NCBI RefSeq assembly: GCF_014193695.1
Contig: NZ_JACHZR010000003.1
Span: forward strand, 372,001-436,000
Source: Rhizobium sp. BK316
GTDB lineage: Bacteria > Pseudomonadota > Alphaproteobacteria > Rhizobiales > Rhizobiaceae
Length of the DNA: 64,000 nt
Reading direction: 5' to 3'
A program made the translations under genes and the position numbers. Of the stretch, positions 1-7,873 are shown piece after piece. The stretch's first letter is position 1. Every line of letters starts with the position of its first letter. Under the pieces are notes generated by a model that was not told the DNA's origin, did no database searches, and was given only the letters and a program-made list of their open reading frames with translations.

Positions 1-5
1 TCGGT

Positions 6-170
6 CTAGACCCGCCGCATGAGCCGGGCGACGATGGACACGACGAACAGCACCAGGAAGATGAAGAACAGGACCTGGGCGATCGAAGCGGATGCGCCGG
101 CAATGCCGCCAAATCCAAGGACGCCTGCAATCAGGGCTACGACGAGAAATACCAGAGCATAATACAGCAT
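6..170 (-). CDS. DUF1328 small membrane protein
   Basis: A 54-residue protein that is almost entirely hydrophobic. Two membrane helices (about residues 3-24 and 30-49) are separated by a Gly/Ala-rich turn ([10 protein letters not shown]) and followed by a basic end, RLMRR. This is the layout of the DUF1328/YtjA family of very small inner-membrane proteins, whose function is unknown. The start is supported by AAGGAG seven bases upstream of the ATG. The stop lies at the very edge of the window, so the downstream context cannot be seen. Confidence 0.85.
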   Translation of the reverse strand: MLYYALVFLVVALIAGVLGFGGIAGASASIAQVLFFIFLVLFVVSIVARLMRRV

Positions 171-270
171 CGCGATCTCCTTCAGCGGTTGCTGGCAAGG
201 ATAACGGAAGCGTGAGCGCTTCGTTCCATTGCCGCCGCAACAATTGGATTTGCGTGCTGACTAAGTCTGC

Positions 271-792
271 TCAGCCGAACTGCAAATCGGTCTTGAAAGA
301 CCGGTCGCCATCGCGCGGCATCGGCGGTTCTGCTGCCGCCAGATAGGATCTTGCCGGTCCCGTCAGCACGAACCAGAGGCTGGCGCCGATCATGAAATAG
401 GCAGCGGACGGATCGTCCGAGCGGGTAATGAAGGGAAGGCAGGCGGCGGTGAAGAGGATGGCGAGCCGGACGGCCCATTCGGCCTCACGCTTCATGAAGG
501 CCCTGGCTTTCAGCTTTTTGTAGGTGGCAGCATTGTAGCCGTCGGCATCGCGGCCGGTGAACAGCGTCCAGGCGGAGGGGAGCGCGAGCATGACGAGGCC
601 GCCGTAGCACAATAGGAGCGCTGGACCAGCAAGGAAATGGCTGGCCGCGAAGATCAGCAGGCCTGTCACGGCAATGTTCCAGAGCGGCTCCAGCCGTTCC
701 GGCGACAGGCCGGTCCGGATGTGCCAGGCCCGCAAGGAACTGGCCGCACCGTCAAGCAACGGTTGGTCGATGTAGCGATTGATCCAATGCAT
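271..792 (-). CDS. Hypothetical inner-membrane protein, 173 aa
   Basis: Family not recognised. Hydrophobic stretches at about residues 39-78 (probably two helices), 107-122 and 130-146 predict a three- to four-helix inner-membrane protein. A basic cytoplasmic loop (KKLKARAFMKRE, around 92-103) lies between them and the C-terminal tail is polar. It stands alone between the DUF1328 gene and an acetyltransferase, both on the same strand. Codon usage matches the neighbours, so it is probably a real gene, but no function can be assigned. Confidence 0.7.
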   Translation of the reverse strand: MHWINRYIDQPLLDGAASSLRAWHIRTGLSPERLEPLWNIAVTGLLIFAASHFLAGPALLLCYGGLVMLALPSAWTLFTGRDADGYNAATYKKLKARAFMKREAEWAVRLAILFTAACLPFITRSDDPSAAYFMIGASLWFVLTGPARSYLAAAEPPMPRDGDRSFKTDLQFG

Positions 793-909
793 GTCTCACG
801 CGGTCCCCAATTGACTGCAGCGCCGTCCACACCATGCAATTGGGTCGCTATCATGGCGCGCATGGCAAAAGCGTGAGCCTATGGTGTTTTAGCAAGTATA
901 TGAGGGGGC

Positions 910-1590
910 CTATGCGCGGCGCTTGACGACGTGCAGGTTCATTTCCGATCGCAGCGTGAAGCCAAGTGCCTTGTAGAGCGTGATGGCCGACGTGTTGGTG
1001 TAATAGGCATGCAGGAAGACGGTATCGCCCCTGGCGGAAATTTCTCCGGCGACGTAGCGGAAGAGCAGGGTGCCGAGGCCGCGCCCCTGAAAATCGGGAT
1101 GGGTGCAAAGGCCGCTGAGCTCGCCAAATCCAGGGTGACGCAGGCGCTGGCCGGCCATGGCGACGAGCCGGCCGTCGATCTTCACACCCCAGAAGGTTCC
1201 GAGGCTTTGGGCACGAAGGGTGAAAGGGCCAGGCTTGGTCAACGTTGCCAAAGCGAGCATTTCTTCCGCATCATCAATGGTCAGTGGCTGCAGCCGGCTG
1301 TCGGAAATACGCTCGTAAGGCCGCTCGGCGATCATCTGCACCAGCTTTCCTTCGGAGACGACCGTCAGCCCCTGTGGTATGGTGACGGGTCCGGCTTCGA
1401 CGATCGCCATGACCTCGTCTGCCGCCGGCAGGTTTTCGAGCGCTTCGAGGCTTTCGCGCGTCTCGTCGGCGGCGGCCGCGAAAGGAACGATGGAGGGCGG
1501 GTAGCGCATCGCATGTTCGCCGCCTTCGGCGAGTTCGGCATGCGTCGTCTGAAGCGCGTTCCAGATCGGTCGGTCGAGGATATGGCTCAT
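910..1590 (-). CDS. GNAT family N-acetyltransferase (FR47-like)
   Basis: Predicted acetyl-CoA-dependent N-acetyltransferase of 226 aa. The C-terminal half (about 95-226) carries the GNAT core, with the acetyl-CoA pyrophosphate-binding loop in HPDFQGRGLGTLLFRYV (Q-x-x-G-x-G type) followed by the late motif NTSAITLYKALGF. The N-terminal ~90 residues are a family-specific extension. It overlaps the upstream MarR regulator by four bases (ATGA), so the two are co-translated and the acetyltransferase is the likely regulated partner. The substrate is unknown; such MarR-GNAT pairs often deal with a small toxic amine, but that is only inference. Confidence 0.85.
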   Translation of the reverse strand: MSHILDRPIWNALQTTHAELAEGGEHAMRYPPSIVPFAAAADETRESLEALENLPAADEVMAIVEAGPVTIPQGLTVVSEGKLVQMIAERPYERISDSRLQPLTIDDAEEMLALATLTKPGPFTLRAQSLGTFWGVKIDGRLVAMAGQRLRHPGFGELSGLCTHPDFQGRGLGTLLFRYVAGEISARGDTVFLHAYYTNTSAITLYKALGFTLRSEMNLHVVKRRA

Positions 1591-2081
1591 GCGGTTTTCT
1601 CCTGCGCGGCGCTGGTGCGGCGGATGAGCGGCGCTTCTGAAAGCCCATCCTCGATTGCCGCAAGCTGTTCAAGCAGCGGGCCGTGGAGATCCCCGCAGAG
1701 ATCGGCAACGGCGGCTGCGATGCGCGGCCAAACCTGTTGTCTGGAATAGTCGACGAGTTCCTGTCCTTTCTGTGTCAGTGAAACGACCCTGCGCCGCTGA
1801 TCTTCGGCGGACTGTTGCATATCGAGGAAGCCGAGTTCCATAAGTTGGGAAGCGGTGCGCGTCGCGCCCGGCTGGGTGATGCCCACGGCTTGGGCCAATT
1901 CCCCTATGGTCAGAGGTCCGAGCCTGTCGATGGCGCCGAGAAAGGGGTATTGCGCGGCCTGGATGGAGACGCCCAGTTCCTCGATCACCTGCTGCGTATC
2001 GGCCTGCAGGCGCTCGCCGATCCGGCGGAAGCGGCTGCCAAGGCATAGGTAGCCCAGCGATTTCACGATATCTTCGACCAA
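1587..2081 (-). CDS. MarR family transcriptional regulator
   Basis: A 164-residue winged-helix regulator. The DNA-binding part is about residues 55-110, with GPLTIGELAQAVGITQPGA as the helix-turn-helix and EDQRRRVVSLTQKG as the wing, where the Arg cluster contacts DNA in MarR proteins. Flanking helices give the usual dimer interface. Translation probably starts at a TTG, because a strong GAGGAGG lies at the correct distance upstream and no ATG fits. It is first in a two-gene unit with the overlapping acetyltransferase. A short inverted repeat just upstream (2104-2115) could be its operator. Confidence 0.88.
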   Translation of the reverse strand: MVEDIVKSLGYLCLGSRFRRIGERLQADTQQVIEELGVSIQAAQYPFLGAIDRLGPLTIGELAQAVGITQPGATRTASQLMELGFLDMQQSAEDQRRRVVSLTQKGQELVDYSRQQVWPRIAAAVADLCGDLHGPLLEQLAAIEDGLSEAPLIRRTSAAQEKTA

Positions 2082-2103
2082 AGCAGGTTCCTCCTCAAAT
2101 TTA

Positions 2104-2115
2104 ATAACAAGTTAT
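2104..2115. promoter_or_regulatory. Candidate MarR operator (inverted repeat)
   Basis: ATAACAAGTTAT is an inverted repeat of two 5-base arms around 2 bases. It lies in an AT-rich patch (about 2098-2133) immediately upstream of the MarR gene, where its -10 region would be expected. MarR proteins commonly bind such palindromes and repress themselves. The site is inferred from sequence symmetry and position only. Confidence 0.35.
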
Positions 2116-2334
2116 ATAAATGCTTATGTAATCGGCGTCAATCATGCGACGCAGCGTAGAGGACGCCATTCACTCGGGAAGAACTTGCGCTTGTTTTAAT
2201 CTGCAAGGCCTTTGACTTTGTGGATCGGATTGCCCATATCACCCGCATTGGCCGCCTGCGCGATTCCCGCGTGGGCGGTTTTGCGTTTCGATGGCTTAAA
2301 TGCTGCAATTCATTCGCATCCGCAGGGGGACGAT

Positions 2335-3249
2335 ATGAACGACGAGAGCAATCTCACGGTCCGGAAACTGGCGTTCTGGGGCATTCCCGTTTCGCTCGGT
2401 GTGATGGGACTGAAGATGGTCGCCTGGTGGGTGACGGGCTCCGTGGCGCTGCTCTCGGACGGGCTGGAATCCTTCGTCAACGTGGTGGCGGCTTTCATCG
2501 CCTTCTTCGTCATCCGCTATGCGCAGAAGCCTGCTGACCACGATCATCCTTTCGGCCATCATAAGGCGGAGTATCTTTCGGCCGTCACCGAAGGGGTGAT
2601 GATCGTCGTCGCTGCGCTGCTGATCGTCGAGGCGGCCGTAGGCCAACTTGCCGATCCGCGTATGCTCGAAGCGCCGGTTCTGGGTCTTGCGATCAACTTC
2701 GCCGCCGGGGTTATCAATGCCATCTGGGCGCAGCTTTTGATCCGTACCGGGCGAAAGCACCGGTCTGCAGCTTTGACGGCGGATGGGCAGCACATCATGT
2801 CGGATGTTGTCACCTCCGTTGGCGTTCTCGTTGGCCTACTTCTGGCGCTTGCGACGGGCTATGCGATCTTCGACCCCATTCTTGCCATTCTCGTTGCGCT
2901 CAACATCCTGTATCAGGGCTGGAAGGTGATCTCTCAGTCGATCGGCGGGCTGATGGACCAGGCGGTCGAGCCGCAGGAGGAGGAGGCGATCAAGCAGGCG
3001 ATCGCCACCCATGCGGCAGGCTCGATCGGCGTGCATGACCTGAAGACGCGGCGCGCCGGTTCGGTGACCTTCGTCGATTTCCATCTTGTCGTGCCTGCCA
3101 AGATGACGGTTCGTGAAGCCCATGATATTTGCGACCGCCTTGAAGATGCCATTCGCGCAGCGCATGCGGGCGCGACAATTGCCATTCACGTGGAGCCGGA
3201 GGGCGAAAAAGCTCACGGTATCCGCGTCAAAGTGATCAAGGAGGCGTAA
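2335..3249 (+). CDS. Cation diffusion facilitator family transporter
   Basis: A 304-residue inner-membrane proton/divalent-cation antiporter of the CDF family, probably exporting Zn, Fe, Mn or Cd. About six helices fill residues 10-215 and a cytoplasmic C-terminal domain follows (about 215-304, ferredoxin-like fold in this family). The metal-site signatures are visible: SDGLES in helix 2, [14 protein letters not shown] after it, and HIMSD in helix 5. The start at 2335 is chosen for the preceding GGGGGA; a longer reading beginning at 2212 has no ribosome-binding site and no family similarity. The stop overlaps the queF start (TAATG). The exact metal cannot be told from the sequence. Confidence 0.9.
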   Translation: MNDESNLTVRKLAFWGIPVSLGVMGLKMVAWWVTGSVALLSDGLESFVNVVAAFIAFFVIRYAQKPADHDHPFGHHKAEYLSAVTEGVMIVVAALLIVEAAVGQLADPRMLEAPVLGLAINFAAGVINAIWAQLLIRTGRKHRSAALTADGQHIMSDVVTSVGVLVGLLLALATGYAIFDPILAILVALNILYQGWKVISQSIGGLMDQAVEPQEEEAIKQAIATHAAGSIGVHDLKTRRAGSVTFVDFHLVVPAKMTVREAHDICDRLEDAIRAAHAGATIAIHVEPEGEKAHGIRVKVIKEA

Positions 3250-3713
3250 TGCCGAAGACAGACGTTTCCAGCCTTTCGATGCTGGGCCAGCAGACGGAAA
3301 CCGCAAAGAACCCCGAAGAAGCGGTCCTGGAAAAGGTGCCTGCCAACCACGTCGGCACCGATTATGTCGTACGCTTCACGGCACCGGAGTTCACGTCGCT
3401 CTGCCCGATGACCGGTCAGCCGGATTTCGCCCATATCGTCATCGATTACATTCCGAACGAATGGCTGGTGGAATCGAAATCGCTGAAGCTCTTCCTGCAT
3501 TCCTTCCGCAATCACGGCGCTTTCCACGAGGATTGCTCGATTTACATCGCCAAGCGCATCGTCGAGCTGCTTGAACCGAAGTGGCTGCGCATCGGCGCCT
3601 ACTGGTATCCGCGCGGCGGCATTCCGATCGACGTTTTCTGGCAGACCGGCAAGCCGCCGGAGGGTGTATGGCTGCCGGATCAGGGCGTTGCGACCTATCG
3701 CGGACGTGGGTGA
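3249..3713 (+). CDS. queF: NADPH-dependent 7-cyano-7-deazaguanine reductase QueF
   Basis: Cytosolic enzyme that reduces preQ0 to preQ1 in queuosine synthesis. At 154 residues it is the short, single-domain (B. subtilis-like) type. The catalytic Cys52 and Asp59 are in [11 protein letters not shown], and the QueF motif [16 protein letters not shown], which binds NADPH and substrate, follows. The C-terminal part [12 protein letters not shown] is also typical. The gene overlaps the CDF transporter by one base. No queuosine-pathway partner is nearby, so the coupling is probably historical. Confidence 0.95.
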   Translation: MPKTDVSSLSMLGQQTETAKNPEEAVLEKVPANHVGTDYVVRFTAPEFTSLCPMTGQPDFAHIVIDYIPNEWLVESKSLKLFLHSFRNHGAFHEDCSIYIAKRIVELLEPKWLRIGAYWYPRGGIPIDVFWQTGKPPEGVWLPDQGVATYRGRG

Positions 3714-3715
3714 GC

Positions 3716-3835
3716 CGCGATCGGGCGCAGCCCGAGCAATCGATCCAGTGGATCGATTGCAGCAGCGAACGCCCTGAGCCTAAGCGAAGGGCCGGGATAC
3801 GATGCGGCAGTTTAAAACCCGCTGTCGCACATACA
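3716..3835. repeat. Structured intergenic palindromic element (REP-like candidate)
   Basis: The gap between the convergent queF and DUF2076 genes holds a near-perfect 25-base palindrome at 3736-3760 (two 12-base arms, GCAATCGATCCA and its complement, around one G). GGGCG (3723) and CGCCC (3770) flank it, giving a longer imperfect stem. A second stem pairs TGCGGCAG (3801-3808) with CTGTCGCA (around 3820-3827), with one wobble. The shape is that of a dispersed rhizobial palindromic repeat. Only one copy is present in this window, so repetitiveness is untested. Confidence 0.5.
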
Positions 3836-3847
3836 GCGCATCAGTTC

Positions 3848-4600
3848 TCAGACATCCGTCGTATCGCTATCGGAATCGTCGGAAAAGTCGTCGTCATTGT
3901 CGTCATAATCGGCCTGCTGGACATTGTCGTCATTATTCGTCCGGTTATCGTCGGCCTGGCTGTTGTCGCCATAGTAGTTGTTGATGACGGTTTCCTCGGT
4001 TGGCGCGCTGGCATTGCCGAAGGGATTGGCGCCGCCAAAAGGCGAACCCCAGCCAAGCGACGACATGTGGTTGCCGAAGATGCCGGAAAGCGAATTGGCA
4101 AGCAGCATGCCGCCGGCGACACCGGCTGCCGTGCCGAGAGCGCCGCGCAGGAAGCTGCCGCCGGCGGACGGCGCGTAGGCCTGCTGGCTCCAGGGGCCGG
4201 TCGGCTGCTGTGCCATTTGACGGCTATTGTCATAGCCGCGCGGTTGTTCGTAGCTATCTCTCGGTGCGCCACCCCATGGGCCGGGAGCGGGCGCCGGCTG
4301 TTGTGTCTGCGTGTTGCCGAAGATGGAGCTCAGGAAGCCGCCTTGTTCCGCCTGGCGGTGACCCCCTTCGCCCGCTTCGAGCTGGCGGACGCGCTCCTCA
4401 AGCTCCTTGATGTGGTTGGCAGCGGCTTCCAGACCCTTTTCCTGAACGATAACGGCCTGTGCCAGATAATAGGTGGCAGAGGGTTGCGCACGGGTGGCTT
4501 CCGATATCAGCGCTTCGGCTTCCGGATCGCGCGGCGTGGCGGCTGCGGTACGGACGCGATCGAAGAGGGCGGTCAGCAATTGGCGTTCTTCCGGTGACAT
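3848..4600 (-). CDS. DUF2076 domain protein
   Basis: A 250-residue protein. It opens with the conserved DUF2076 segment (MSPEERQLLTALFDRV, then roughly 20-80), which ends in a short coiled coil (HIKELEERVRQLE). A Gln/Pro/Gly-rich low-complexity middle follows, then a Gly/Ala-rich hydrophobic stretch (about 145-170, LGTAAGVAGGMLLANSL) that could insert in a membrane. The extremely acidic Asn/Asp tail lies from about 200 to the end. Function is unknown; the family has been described as possible periplasmic sensors on weak grounds. The ATG is preceded by AAAGGAGACAGGAC, a clear ribosome-binding site. Confidence 0.8.
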   Translation of the reverse strand: MSPEERQLLTALFDRVRTAAATPRDPEAEALISEATRAQPSATYYLAQAVIVQEKGLEAAANHIKELEERVRQLEAGEGGHRQAEQGGFLSSIFGNTQTQQPAPAPGPWGGAPRDSYEQPRGYDNSRQMAQQPTGPWSQQAYAPSAGGSFLRGALGTAAGVAGGMLLANSLSGIFGNHMSSLGWGSPFGGANPFGNASAPTEETVINNYYGDNSQADDNRTNNDDNVQQADYDDNDDDFSDDSDSDTTDV

Positions 4601-4715
4601 GTCCTGTCTCCTTTAAAGTTCTGCGGCTCTAGCGTTCGGCGGGAGAGCCGCGTCAAGCTGAGTTAGGAAGCGATTGGGGCATTTCAAAGCCTTGGCGGCT
4701 TACATTTCAGTAAGC

Positions 4716-5426
4716 TCAGACTTCCTTAAGCCAGATGCGCAGAGGCCCCAGAAATTCGAAGCCCGTGCGCAGCGCCTCGTCCAGGTCGTCGCCGTGTTCG
4801 TAGCCGACAAGCGGTTCTCCCGGATAGAGCCTGGCGGCCTGCGCGATCAGCCCGCGGCGGATGGTTTCACCGTGCCGGTCCTCGGCAAACAAGTTGGAAT
4901 GGCCGACGACGCCGGCGTGGTGATTGAGGATCCCGCCGCCGACCGGTTGGCCGTGCTCGAAACCAAGCAGGAAAGTGATTTCAGGATCATGCAGCAGTGG
5001 CTCGGTAAAGATCGTCTGCGTTATCGGCCCGTTCGCCTTGCCCCATTCCGCATCCCATCGCGCAAGATCGGCAGCGCTTTCCATGCGCTCCCATGTGAAT
5101 GGGGACGGTGCCGGGATTGGCGTGCGCATACCGATCCATTCGGCTTCGAATAGCATCGTGAAGCCGAGGGGTGCGAGATCGACAGCCGCGTAGCTGTCCT
5201 TGACTGCCCAGTCGCGCTTCTCGCTGCTGATCAGCGTCTCGATCGCCTCTACCGCTTCGTCGTCCGCCTCCGTCAACGTTATGGCATCGGGATAGAAGGG
5301 CGGCGTGCCGCGGCGGTGGAACCAGAGCGTTGACGTGAACTCGCCGGGCGAGCCCTGCGCCTTGCAGACGGCGTCGCACCAGAATGCGTTATTGCGCACG
5401 GCTGCGCGTAGCAGGGAGGAGGTCAT
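4716..5426 (-). CDS. Putative GNAT-like protein, 236 aa
   Basis: Conserved-looking cytosolic protein with no clear signature motif. The C-terminal half (about 120-236) shows the strand pattern of a degenerate acetyltransferase fold: ITFLLGFEHGQPVGGGILNHH, then GVVGHSNLFA, then a final EALRTGFEFLGPLRIWL that resembles the end of GNAT proteins. The acetyl-CoA binding loop is not convincing, so catalysis is doubtful. It is monocistronic, and a hairpin at 4623-4651 lies between it and the next gene. Called GNAT-like by fold impression only. Confidence 0.6.
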   Translation of the reverse strand: MTSSLLRAAVRNNAFWCDAVCKAQGSPGEFTSTLWFHRRGTPPFYPDAITLTEADDEAVEAIETLISSEKRDWAVKDSYAAVDLAPLGFTMLFEAEWIGMRTPIPAPSPFTWERMESAADLARWDAEWGKANGPITQTIFTEPLLHDPEITFLLGFEHGQPVGGGILNHHAGVVGHSNLFAEDRHGETIRRGLIAQAARLYPGEPLVGYEHGDDLDEALRTGFEFLGPLRIWLKEV

Positions 5427-5583
5427 TTTGCGTTTCTCCCGGTCTTTTCAGAGGATGCGATGATATCGTCCGTTTGTCATAAGAATATCTTCACCGCTTC
5501 CTGCTTCCTCTTTTTCCCGCATTGTTTTACGCATTGAGTCGCACTATGTGCGAGGAACCGCATTGGACGTGAGAGAGGTTCGA

Positions 5584-6171
5584 ATGAACGAAGAAGAAGA
5601 ACAGGACGAAAAGACGAAGGAACTGCCGCTCGGCAAGGAAACGGAGGCGAACCTTTTCAAGTCGCGTTCGATCTTCATCTACGGGCCGATCACGCAGGAA
5701 CTGGCACAGAAGGTCTGCACTCAGCTCGTGGCGCTTGCTGCCGCCAATGACGAAGATATCCGCATCTACGTGAATTCGCCCGGCGGCCATGTCGAATCCG
5801 GCGATTCCATTCACGACATGATCAAGTTCATCAAGCCGAAGGTCTGGATGATCGGTACGGGCTGGGTCGCCTCTGCCGGTGCGCTCATCTATGCCGCAGC
5901 TCCGAAAGAACGTCGTATCTGCCTGCCGAACACCCGCTTCCTGCTGCACCAGCCGTCCGGCGGCACGCGCGGCATGGCTTCGGACATCGAGATCCAGGCA
6001 CGCGAGATCATCAAGATGAACGAGCGACTGATCAAGATCTTCTCGAAGGCCACCGGCCAGGCGGAAGAAAAGATCGCCAAGGATATCGACCGCGATTACT
6101 GGCTCTCGGCCGAGGACGCCGTTGCCTATGGTCTCGTCGCTCGCGTCGTGACCTCACAGAACGAAATCTGA
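5584..6171 (+). CDS. ClpP-family serine protease paralogue
   Basis: A 195-residue ClpP-fold peptidase. Counting from the ATG at 5584 (GAGAGAGG upstream), the catalytic triad falls at Ser97 (GWVASAG), His122 (FLLHQPSGG) and Asp171 ([11 protein letters not shown]), the same positions as in classical ClpP. The usual GxASMG around the serine is GWVASAG here, and the acidic N-terminus ([13 protein letters not shown]) replaces the hydrophobic axial loop. It is therefore likely one of the extra rhizobial ClpP paralogues, not the housekeeping one. No Clp ATPase or tig is adjacent. An upstream in-frame start at 5548 is less likely. Confidence 0.9.
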   Translation: MNEEEEQDEKTKELPLGKETEANLFKSRSIFIYGPITQELAQKVCTQLVALAAANDEDIRIYVNSPGGHVESGDSIHDMIKFIKPKVWMIGTGWVASAGALIYAAAPKERRICLPNTRFLLHQPSGGTRGMASDIEIQAREIIKMNERLIKIFSKATGQAEEKIAKDIDRDYWLSAEDAVAYGLVARVVTSQNEI

Positions 6172-6197
6172 TCTTTCGCTGATCTGTTTTTGAATTT

Positions 6198-6232
6198 ACG
6201 CCCCGTCTGTCAGCCGCAGGCGGGGCGTTTCC
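6198..6232 (+). terminator. Intrinsic-type terminator after the clpP paralogue
   Basis: ACGCCCCG (6198-6205) pairs perfectly with CGGGGCGT (6221-6228) across a 15-base loop and is followed by TTTCCC. It lies 27 bases after the stop codon of the ClpP-like gene. Confidence 0.65.
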
Positions 6233-6264
6233 CTATCCGCCGAGATAACGACAAGTAATCTCGG

Positions 6265-6301
6265 GGATTGCCGCTCAGGCGAACATTTCCGGCGGCAATC
6301 C
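6265..6301. other. Hairpin upstream of benE-like gene
   Basis: GGATTGCCGC (6265-6274) and GCGGCAATCC (6292-6301) form a perfect 10-base inverted repeat with a 17-base loop, about 60 bases before the transporter ATG. No U-tract follows, so it is not a typical terminator. It may be an operator or a leader hairpin. Confidence 0.4.
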
Positions 6302-6361
6302 GGCTTGCGTGCAATTCTCTTATGCTGCTCCATGCGCAATCTTCGCAGCCGGAGTCGCGCC

Positions 6362-7546
6362 ATGCTCAAAGATTTTTCCGTCCAGAGCCTGTTCATGGGT
6401 CTGTTGACGGCGTTCGTCGGGTTTACCAGCTCCTTTGCCGTGGTACTGCACGGATTGCAGGCGGTTGGTGCGACCGATGCGCAGGCCGCTTCGGGGCTGA
6501 TGGCGCTGTCGATTTCCATGGGGCTTTGCGCCGTCGTGCTCAGCGCCGTTACGCGCCTGCCGGTCAGCATTGCCTGGTCGACCCCCGGTGCGGCGCTGCT
6601 GGCGAGCATCGGCACGATCGACGGCGGTTTCGATGCGGCTGTCGGAGCCTTCATTCTCTGCGGTGTGCTGATCGTCGTTGCCGGGCTGTTCAAGCCGCTC
6701 GGGCGGGCCGTCGCCGCCATTCCCGCGCCACTTGCCAATGCCATGCTCTCGGGTGTTTTGCTCGGTCTCTGCTTTGCCCCGGTGAAGGCGATCGCCTTCA
6801 ATCCGCTGCTTGGATTGCCGATCATTCTGACCTGGATCGTGGTCGGCGCCTTCAAGCGCCTTTGGGCCGTGCCGGCAGCGCTGGTGGCCTTCGTGCTGAC
6901 GCTGGCCTTCGGTGTCGATATTCCGGAGGGGGCGCTGGCTTCACTCGAACAGTCGCTGGTGCCTGTCGTCGATATCGTCCATCCGGTCTACAATCTCGCA
7001 GGCTTCGTGTCCATTGCGCTGCCGCTCTTCATCGTGACGATGGCATCGCAGAACATTCCCGGTATCGCCGTGCTGAAGGTCAATCACTATGATCCGAAGC
7101 CGGGACTGCTCTTTGCCGTCACCGGGGTCTTCTCGCTTCTGGCGGCGCCCTTCGGCGGCCATGCGGTCAATCTGGCGGCCATCACGGCGGCGATGTGCGC
7201 CGGGCAGGATGCGCATGCCGATCCTTCGCGGCGCTATTGGGCAGCGCTGATTTCGGGTGTCGGTTACGTCATTCTCGGCCTGCTTGCGGGCGCAGTGACG
7301 GCCTTTGTCGCATTGGCGCCGCCGATCCTGATCGAGGCCGTGGCGGGTCTCGCACTTGTCGGCGCCTTCTCCGGGTCTGCCATGGCGGCCTTTCAGGCGC
7401 CTGATACGCGCGAGGCGGCGGCGATCACTTTCCTCGTCACGGCATCGGGCGTTTCCTTCGGCGGCATTTCCGGCGCCTTCTGGGGGCTGGTTGCCGGTGG
7501 GCTGATGCTCGCGCTGTCTCGAATTGTGCAGATGACGAAAAAATAG
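6362..7546 (+). CDS. BenE family transporter (benzoate/H+ symporter-like)
   Basis: A 394-residue inner-membrane protein with about 11-12 helices. The N-terminal FVGFTSSFAVVLHGLQAVGA and the central MASQNIPGIAVLKVNHY plus PFGGHAVNLAAITAAMCAG are hallmarks of the BenE branch of the nucleobase/benzoate transporter superfamily. The start at 6362 has GGAG eight bases upstream. The gene stands alone with no aromatic-degradation genes nearby, so benzoate as substrate is a family-level guess. It ends 8 bases before the predicted leu promoter. Confidence 0.88.
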   Translation: MLKDFSVQSLFMGLLTAFVGFTSSFAVVLHGLQAVGATDAQAASGLMALSISMGLCAVVLSAVTRLPVSIAWSTPGAALLASIGTIDGGFDAAVGAFILCGVLIVVAGLFKPLGRAVAAIPAPLANAMLSGVLLGLCFAPVKAIAFNPLLGLPIILTWIVVGAFKRLWAVPAALVAFVLTLAFGVDIPEGALASLEQSLVPVVDIVHPVYNLAGFVSIALPLFIVTMASQNIPGIAVLKVNHYDPKPGLLFAVTGVFSLLAAPFGGHAVNLAAITAAMCAGQDAHADPSRRYWAALISGVGYVILGLLAGAVTAFVALAPPILIEAVAGLALVGAFSGSAMAAFQAPDTREAAAITFLVTASGVSFGGISGAFWGLVAGGLMLALSRIVQMTKK

Positions 7547-7554
7547 GTGAGGGG

Positions 7555-7583
7555 TTGCCGGAATTTCCGCCGAAGGTTATAAG
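7555..7583 (+). promoter_or_regulatory. Predicted promoter for leuL-leuA
   Basis: A -35-like TTGCCG (7555-7560) and a -10-like TATAAG (7578-7583) are separated by exactly 17 bases, just after the benE stop. A start point about seven bases downstream falls at 7590-7591, on or next to the ATG of the leader peptide, so the leader mRNA would have essentially no 5' untranslated region. Confidence 0.55.
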
Positions 7584-7590
7584 CGCGGTC

Positions 7591-7716
7591 ATGAAGAGCA
7601 CAAGCGCACGGATTTCCGAGACGATTGCACGCAGCCGCACGGCATTGCGTGACAATACGCGCGCCCTGACCTCGCTTCTTCTCCTCGGCCTTACGCGCGG
7701 TTGCCGGGTCCTTTGA
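7591..7716 (+). CDS. leuL: leuA leader peptide
   Basis: A 41-codon reading frame between the benE-like gene and leuA, too short for routine calling. It contains eight Leu, including four consecutive Leu codons (CTT CTT CTC CTC, residues 29-32) followed by GLTRG and two more Leu up to the UGA. The stop codon abuts the first arm of a strong hairpin. A Leu-codon run immediately before alternative hairpins and a Leu biosynthetic gene is the classical attenuator arrangement, in which ribosome stalling under Leu shortage alters RNA folding. There is no Shine-Dalgarno sequence; the predicted promoter puts the ATG at the transcript start, as is known for rhizobial trpL. Confidence 0.8.
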   Translation: MKSTSARISETIARSRTALRDNTRALTSLLLLGLTRGCRVL

Positions 7717-7758
7717 GGAGCGCCCGGCGGCCGAAAGCCCGTCCGGCCATCGCTCCTC
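7684..7758 (+). promoter_or_regulatory. Leucine attenuator with mutually exclusive hairpins
   Basis: Three competing pairings can be read. 1:2 is CTCGGC (7684-7689) with GCCGGG (7703-7708). 2:3 is GCCGGG (7703-7708) with CCCGGC (7723-7728). 3:4 is GAGGAGCG (7715-7722) with CGCTCCTC (7751-7758), with extra internal pairing. Leu codons at 7675-7686 overlap segment 1, so a ribosome stalled there frees segment 2 to form the 2:3 antiterminator. The 3:4 stem is not followed by a U-tract, so termination may be weak or factor-assisted. Confidence 0.65.
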
Positions 7759-7873
7759 GCGACTCACTCTCAAAATTGACCAAACGACCGAGTAAAGGTC
7801 CGCATTTGCAGTCGCCAAGCCTGATATGATCGGCTAAGACGCGGGGCAAATGCCGGGACGAGGAGACAAGACA

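Noticed and set aside
3581..4597. 338-codon plus-strand frame over queF end and the DUF2076 gene
   Set aside because: Crosses the palindromic element and runs antisense to DUF2076, which has its own ribosome-binding site.
4623..4651. GCGGCTCT/AGAGCCGC hairpin between the DUF2076 and GNAT-like genes as a riboswitch
   Set aside because: A simple stem with no further conserved structure; better explained as a stabiliser or weak terminator of the upstream minus-strand gene.
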